NCBI GenBank assembly: GCA_041402125.1
Contig: JAWKSY010000003.1
Coordinates: forward strand, 186,001-250,000
Reading direction: 5' to 3'
DNA length: 64,000 bases
Source of the DNA: JAWKSY01 sp041402125
GTDB lineage: Bacteria > Planctomycetota > GCA-002687715 > DRQF01
The translations under genes and the position numbers were made by a program. The notes beneath the pieces were generated by a model. The model was not told the origin of the DNA. It did no database searches and saw nothing but the letters and a program-made list of their open reading frames with translations. Positions 60,761 to 64,000 of the stretch are shown piece by piece; within the stretch, counting starts at the first letter, position 1, and each line of letters starts with the position of its first letter.

Positions 60761-61588
60761 TCAGAGAAGCCGGCCGATGCTCTCCCGCAGGATGAGTCTG
60801 AGGGCCCCCCCGGACACCTTCAAGATCGCGGGAAGACCCCGGCCCCGGAGGCGGGCGATCCAGGCCGGGTTCACCGACCCGGTTCCGAGGGGCATACCGC
60901 CCTCAAGTCCCACGCAGTCAGAGAGATAGAGGCACGAAAGCCGACCGGCCGCGACCTGGTCCCAGCGCTCGCAGGGCTCGTCGCCGCGCTCCTCCCGGAT
61001 CCGCGCCGCGGCCACGTCGAGCGCCAATCCGACGGATCGCGCCGGAAGCTCCTCGAGGATCCAGCCCGCCGCCTCGGCGTCGAGGAGCGCGGACGCGGCC
61101 GCCTCGACGCGGAGCGCGAGGCGCAGTCCGGGCTCGGCGCGGATCACGGCGGAGAGCTCGCGGCACAACCGTTCGACCGCCTGCTCCCGGCGGCGGGCGC
61201 CCCCCGGCGCGTCGGACCCGACGAGCGTTCCGGCGGAGACCGTCACGAGGGGCGCGCGAAACGCGGCGGCGGTGCGCACGGCGGTCGCGGTCTCCGCGCG
61301 CGCCTGGGCGAGGAGCCCGGGGTCCTCCGCGGACAGACTCGCGCCCGGCTCGCGCCGCCCGATCGCCGCCGAGGAGAAGACGGGAGCCGCCACCGCGACG
61401 CAGTCGAACTGGCGCCCCCGGGCGAAGGCCGCCGCCGCGGCGCCGTCGTCGAGCCCCGCCGGGGCCTCGATCTCGACCCGATGGGTGAGGTCGAGCGCGG
61501 CGAGCTCGCGCAGCGCGTCCTCGGCCCGCGGCGAGCGGGCCATGAGCGCTCCCGTCGAGAGCGCGACATCGGCCGGCGCCGGGCTCAG
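60761..61588 (-). CDS. TIM-barrel protein, sugar-phosphate isomerase/epimerase-like
   Basis: Protein of about 275 residues with the barrel pattern ALSTGALMARS at the N-terminus, THRVEIEAPAGLD, VAVAAPVFSS, LVTVSAGTLVGS, LRLALRVEAAAS, GLALDVAAARI and LSCLYLSDCVGLEGGMPLGT, close to xylose-isomerase-like epimerases. The likely metal residues are E in VEIEAP and H/D are partly absent (SD in YLSDC), so catalysis is doubtful. CTG 61588, in CTGA overlap with the purB stop, keeps the conserved first strand (ADVALSTGAL); the first ATG (61543) would delete it. Confidence 0.6.
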   Translation of the reverse strand: MSPAPADVALSTGALMARSPRAEDALRELAALDLTHRVEIEAPAGLDDGAAAAAFARGRQFDCVAVAAPVFSSAAIGRREPGASLSAEDPGLLAQARAETATAVRTAAAFRAPLVTVSAGTLVGSDAPGGARRREQAVERLCRELSAVIRAEPGLRLALRVEAAASALLDAEAAGWILEELPARSVGLALDVAAARIREERGDEPCERWDQVAAGRLSCLYLSDCVGLEGGMPLGTGSVNPAWIARLRGRGLPAILKVSGGALRLILRESIGRLL

Positions 61589-63024
61589 ACGCGGAGCTCC
61601 TCGCGCTCGATCGCCTCGTCGGGATGGCGGTCGAGCAGCGGCCGGACCTCGGCCTCGACGAACTCGACGACCTGCGAGGGAGCGCGGCCGATGAAGCGCG
61701 CGGGGTCCAGCAGCTCCTCGAGGCGATCGCGGTCCAGTCCGAAGGCCGGGTCGGCGGCGAGACGCTCCAGGAAGTCCCCCGCCCCGCCGTGCTCCTTCAT
61801 CGCGTCGGCCGCGGCGTGCGCATGGGTGCGGATCACCTCGTGGAGTTCCTGACGGTCCCCGCCGGCCCGCGTGGCGGTCATGAGGATCTCCTCGCTCGCG
61901 ATGAAGGGGAGATTCTCGCGGACGCGCCGCGCGATGACGCCTTCGCGGACGACGAGCCCCCCGCAGACGTCGGCGAGGATCAGCAGGAGGGCGTCGGCGC
62001 CCATGAAGGCCTGCGGGATGCTCAGGCGACGGTTCGCCGAATCGTCAAGCGTCCGCTCGAGCCACTGCGTCGCCTGGGTGTAGGCGGCGTTCTCGTTCAT
62101 CGAGATCACCCAGCGGGCGAGCGAGCAGATGCGCTCCGATCGCATCGGATTGCGCTTGTAGGGCATCGCGGACGAGCCGATCTGCTTGGCCCCGAAGGGC
62201 TCCTCGATCTCCCGGAGGTGACAGAGGAGCCGGAGATCGTTCCCGAACTTGTGCGCGCTCTGGGCGATCGAGGACAGCGCGCCGAGCACGCGGCTGTCCA
62301 TTTTCCGCGTGTAGGTCTGGCCGGTGACGAGGAAGCGACGCGTGAAGCCCATCTTCTCCGTCACGCGGCGATCGAGCTCGCGGACCTTCTCCTCGTCGCC
62401 GTCGAACAGCTTCATGAAGCTGTCCTGCGTTCCGGTCGTGCCCTTCACGCCGCGGAACCGGATCGCCTCCCGCGCCTCCTCGAGCTCCTGATGGTCCAGG
62501 ACCAGGTCCTGGATCCAGAGCGCCGCCCGCTTCCCGACGGTGGAGAACTGGGCGGGCTGGAAGTGCGTGAAGCCGAGCGTCGGGCGATCCTTCTCGCGCA
62601 GGGCGAAGTCCGTGAGGAGCCGGATCGCGGCGCGGAGCCGGCGTCCCACGAGATCGAGCGCGTCGCGCAGCAGGATCGCGTCGGTGTTGTCGGTGACGTA
62701 GCAGCTCGTCGCCCCGAGGTGGATGACGGCGCCCGCCTCCGGGCAGCGGTCGCGGAAGGCGTGGACGTGGGCCATCACGTCGTGGCGAAGCTCGCGCTCG
62801 TAGCCGGCCGCGGCCTCGAAGTCGATGTCGTCCACCGCGGCCCGGAGCTGGGCGACCTGCTCCTCGGTGATCCCCAGCCCCAGCTCCCGCTCGGCCTCGG
62901 CGAGCGCGACCCAGAGCCGGCGCCAGGTCGAGAACTTCCGCTGCGGCGAGAAGAGGCGGGTCATCTCGCGGCTGGCGTAGCGCTCGACGAGGGGATTCGA
63001 GTAGGTATCGGGGTCGAAGGACAT
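61585..63024 (-). CDS. purB: Adenylosuccinate lyase
   Basis: Protein of 479 residues with the fumarate-lyase signature SSAMPYKRNPM (about residues 289-299), the HLGATSCYVTDNTDA stretch near 95, TLGFTHFQPAQFSTVGKRA (about 150) and QSAHKFGNDLRLLCHLREIE. It makes AMP and AICAR by removing fumarate. The opening MSFDPDTYSNPLVERYASREM is typical of the longer, eukaryote-like form. ATG 63024 is preferred over TTG 63078. Confidence 0.93.
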   Translation of the reverse strand: MSFDPDTYSNPLVERYASREMTRLFSPQRKFSTWRRLWVALAEAERELGLGITEEQVAQLRAAVDDIDFEAAAGYERELRHDVMAHVHAFRDRCPEAGAVIHLGATSCYVTDNTDAILLRDALDLVGRRLRAAIRLLTDFALREKDRPTLGFTHFQPAQFSTVGKRAALWIQDLVLDHQELEEAREAIRFRGVKGTTGTQDSFMKLFDGDEEKVRELDRRVTEKMGFTRRFLVTGQTYTRKMDSRVLGALSSIAQSAHKFGNDLRLLCHLREIEEPFGAKQIGSSAMPYKRNPMRSERICSLARWVISMNENAAYTQATQWLERTLDDSANRRLSIPQAFMGADALLLILADVCGGLVVREGVIARRVRENLPFIASEEILMTATRAGGDRQELHEVIRTHAHAAADAMKEHGGAGDFLERLAADPAFGLDRDRLEELLDPARFIGRAPSQVVEFVEAEVRPLLDRHPDEAIEREELRV

Positions 63025-63128
63025 CGCGCGAACTCCCGCGGGCGGCGTCGAAGGGATGGACGGAGCCGATCCTATCAAGCCGCCCTCCCCGCGGAAGTCG
63101 GGGGCGGGCGCGGACGAGATGCGAGATC

Positions 63129-63162
63129 GGTGCCAGGCACCGTACCTGCATCTGACACCGTA
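63129..63162. repeat. Small palindrome and direct repeats in a lower-GC island
   Basis: GGTGCC-A-GGCACC (63129-63141) is an almost perfect palindrome; CACCGTA occurs at 63138-63144 and again at 63156-63162. The surrounding 60 bp is clearly less GC-rich than the window. It resembles scattered REP-type intergenic repeats but only one copy was seen. Confidence 0.4.
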
Positions 63163-63176
63163 TGAGAATTCGGACG

Positions 63177-63215
63177 GGAAGGGGCCGGCCGCGCGTCGCG
63201 CGACCGGCCCCTTCC
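63177..63215 (-). terminator. Hairpin after the 3'-edge gene
   Basis: A 12-bp stem, GGAAGGGGCCGG (63177-63188) with CCGGCCCCTTCC (63204-63215), with an inner GC palindrome. It starts about 30 nt after the stop at 63246 on the minus strand. The tail has only a weak T-rich stretch. Confidence 0.5.
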
Positions 63216-63245
63216 GGCGGAACCGAGCTCAGGGAGCGAGGCGGC

Positions 63246-64000
63246 TCACTTGTCGTCGTCGTTCTTGCCCGAGTCGTCCTTCATCGGCTCGTCCTCGACG
63301 GGCTCGATCTCCTCCCAGCCGAACTCGTCGGCCTCGGCCGCGGCCGCGCTCTCGCGGGCGACGAAGGCGCCCGCCATGCCGGCGATCAGGGTCGAGTAGA
63401 GGGGCAGGTAGCCCATCGGCGAGTGGATCTGGCCCTCGAGCCCGTCCGGCTTCACCGTGTTGGTCGCGGTGAGGCCGAAGAGGTGACGGCGGAAGACGTC
63501 GCTCGTCGGGAACAGCGCCATGTCGACCGGGACCTCCGGCGGCATGTTCACGTTCTGGAGCACCGGAACGGCCGAGTCGATCATGAAGGTGAAGACGCCG
63601 CCGAGGTCGACGAAGGCGAGACCGTCGTGGCCGGCCTCGGGGCTCGTGCGACGCAGGTGGGCGAGGCCCTTCTGCAGGTCGGCGTTCTGGTTGATGTCGG
63701 CGCGCTGACCGGCGCGCGAGACGACGTAGTTCTTGAGGGTCTGCGGCGCGAAGGCCACGAGCAGGAAGTCGCCGTCCATCATGAGGGTCGGCTTGAGGCC
63801 GGGACCGAACTCGTCGGGGGCGCCCATGACCGGACCGAGATCGAACCAGCGCAGCTCCTTGCCCTTGAACTTCATGGAGCGCATCGGGACCTGCTGGCCC
63901 ATCTTCTCGCCCATGCGCTTCCAGCAGAAGTCGATCTTCTCGCGGTTCTTGATCTCGAGGGCGATCACGATCTCCGGCACCATGCCGCCGTACGGCGAGG
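63246..64000 (-). CDS. Hypothetical protein (DUF3352-like), start beyond the window
   Basis: The frame is open to the right edge; at least 251 C-terminal residues are seen. Features are MVPEIVIALEIKNREKIDFC, LKPTLMMDGDFLLVAFAP, DGLAFVDLGGVFTFMIDS, a possible hydrophobic segment (YLPLYSTLIAGMAGAFVA) near the end, and an acidic C-terminal tail (about 25 residues, many Asp/Glu). It resembles secreted DUF3352-like proteins that are frequent in planctomycetes (weak recall). Function unknown. Confidence 0.7.
   Translation of the reverse strand, partial: SPYGGMVPEIVIALEIKNREKIDFCWKRMGEKMGQQVPMRSMKFKGKELRWFDLGPVMGAPDEFGPGLKPTLMMDGDFLLVAFAPQTLKNYVVSRAGQRADINQNADLQKGLAHLRRTSPEAGHDGLAFVDLGGVFTFMIDSAVPVLQNVNMPPEVPVDMALFPTSDVFRRHLFGLTATNTVKPDGLEGQIHSPMGYLPLYSTLIAGMAGAFVARESAAAAEADEFGWEEIEPVEDEPMKDDSGKNDDDK

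Noticed and set aside
1..64000. tRNA genes, rRNA genes, transposons or prophage
   Set aside because: No tRNA-like cloverleaf, rRNA stretch, transposase or integrase motif was recognised on either strand by reading; a tRNAscan or Rfam search was not possible.

Overview
The window is very GC-rich, gene-dense bacterial chromosome. It holds only housekeeping and hypothetical genes: no rRNA, tRNA, CRISPR array or transposase was seen. A planctomycete-like source is the best guess (inference). It rests on a secreted tricorn-type protease, very large proteins built from carboxypeptidase-regulatory-like repeats next to an ECF sigma factor, many secreted HEAT-repeat proteins, and a eukaryote-like UDP-sugar pyrophosphorylase. 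Neighbouring same-strand genes are very often joined by 4-nt ATGA, GTGA or TTGA stop/start overlaps.

Layout. 1-7975: 3' part of a multi-PDZ site-2 protease (rseP), a UbiA-family prenyltransferase, a convergent CCA-adding/poly(A) polymerase, a small anchored protein and two tandem membrane-anchored dynamin-like GTPases. 8001-14888 (minus): a packed envelope cluster of HEAT-repeat proteins, an RDD membrane protein and a TolC-family protein. 15097-20255 (minus): ECF sigma factor, a decayed probable anti-sigma partner and a 1300-residue secreted protein. 20257-30793 (minus): thiL, a degenerate signal peptidase, thiE, ddl, a UDP-sugar pyrophosphorylase and the fatty-acid set rpmF-plsX-fabH-fabD-fabG-acpP-fabF. 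31069-35493: recA, an AlaA-like aminotransferase, a homocysteine S-methyltransferase and a metallophosphoesterase. 35766-41316 (plus): a secreted protein with an in-frame UGA, a terminator array, a tricorn-like protease and a HAD hydrolase. 41317-49962: DUF481 outer-membrane protein, omega-amidase, aminotransferase, then methyltransferase, YdjC-like deacetylase, glycosyltransferase and alpha/beta hydrolase, a two-domain lipoprotein and MiaE. 49963-64000 (minus): NagZ-like hydrolase, sodium symporter, a membrane protein, thiD-tdk-amidohydrolase-CaiB, a DHH phosphoesterase, a TIM-barrel protein, purB and a partial gene.

The most interesting signal is at 35766-36944. A secreted protein reads up to Gly-Gly-Cys-UGA, continues in the same frame for 47 good codons to a second UGA, and is followed 31 nt later by a strong terminator. 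Immediately after the first UGA lies a hairpin whose loop spacing and GGUC-containing loop resemble a bacterial SECIS element. I propose a selenoprotein with a Cys-Sec motif that I do not recognise from any family.

A caution: five otherwise normal genes (TolC-like, the anti-sigma candidate, the 1300-residue protein, thiE and a membrane protein) carry isolated frameshifts. Their spread suggests residual indel errors in the assembly, though true decay cannot be excluded from one sequence.
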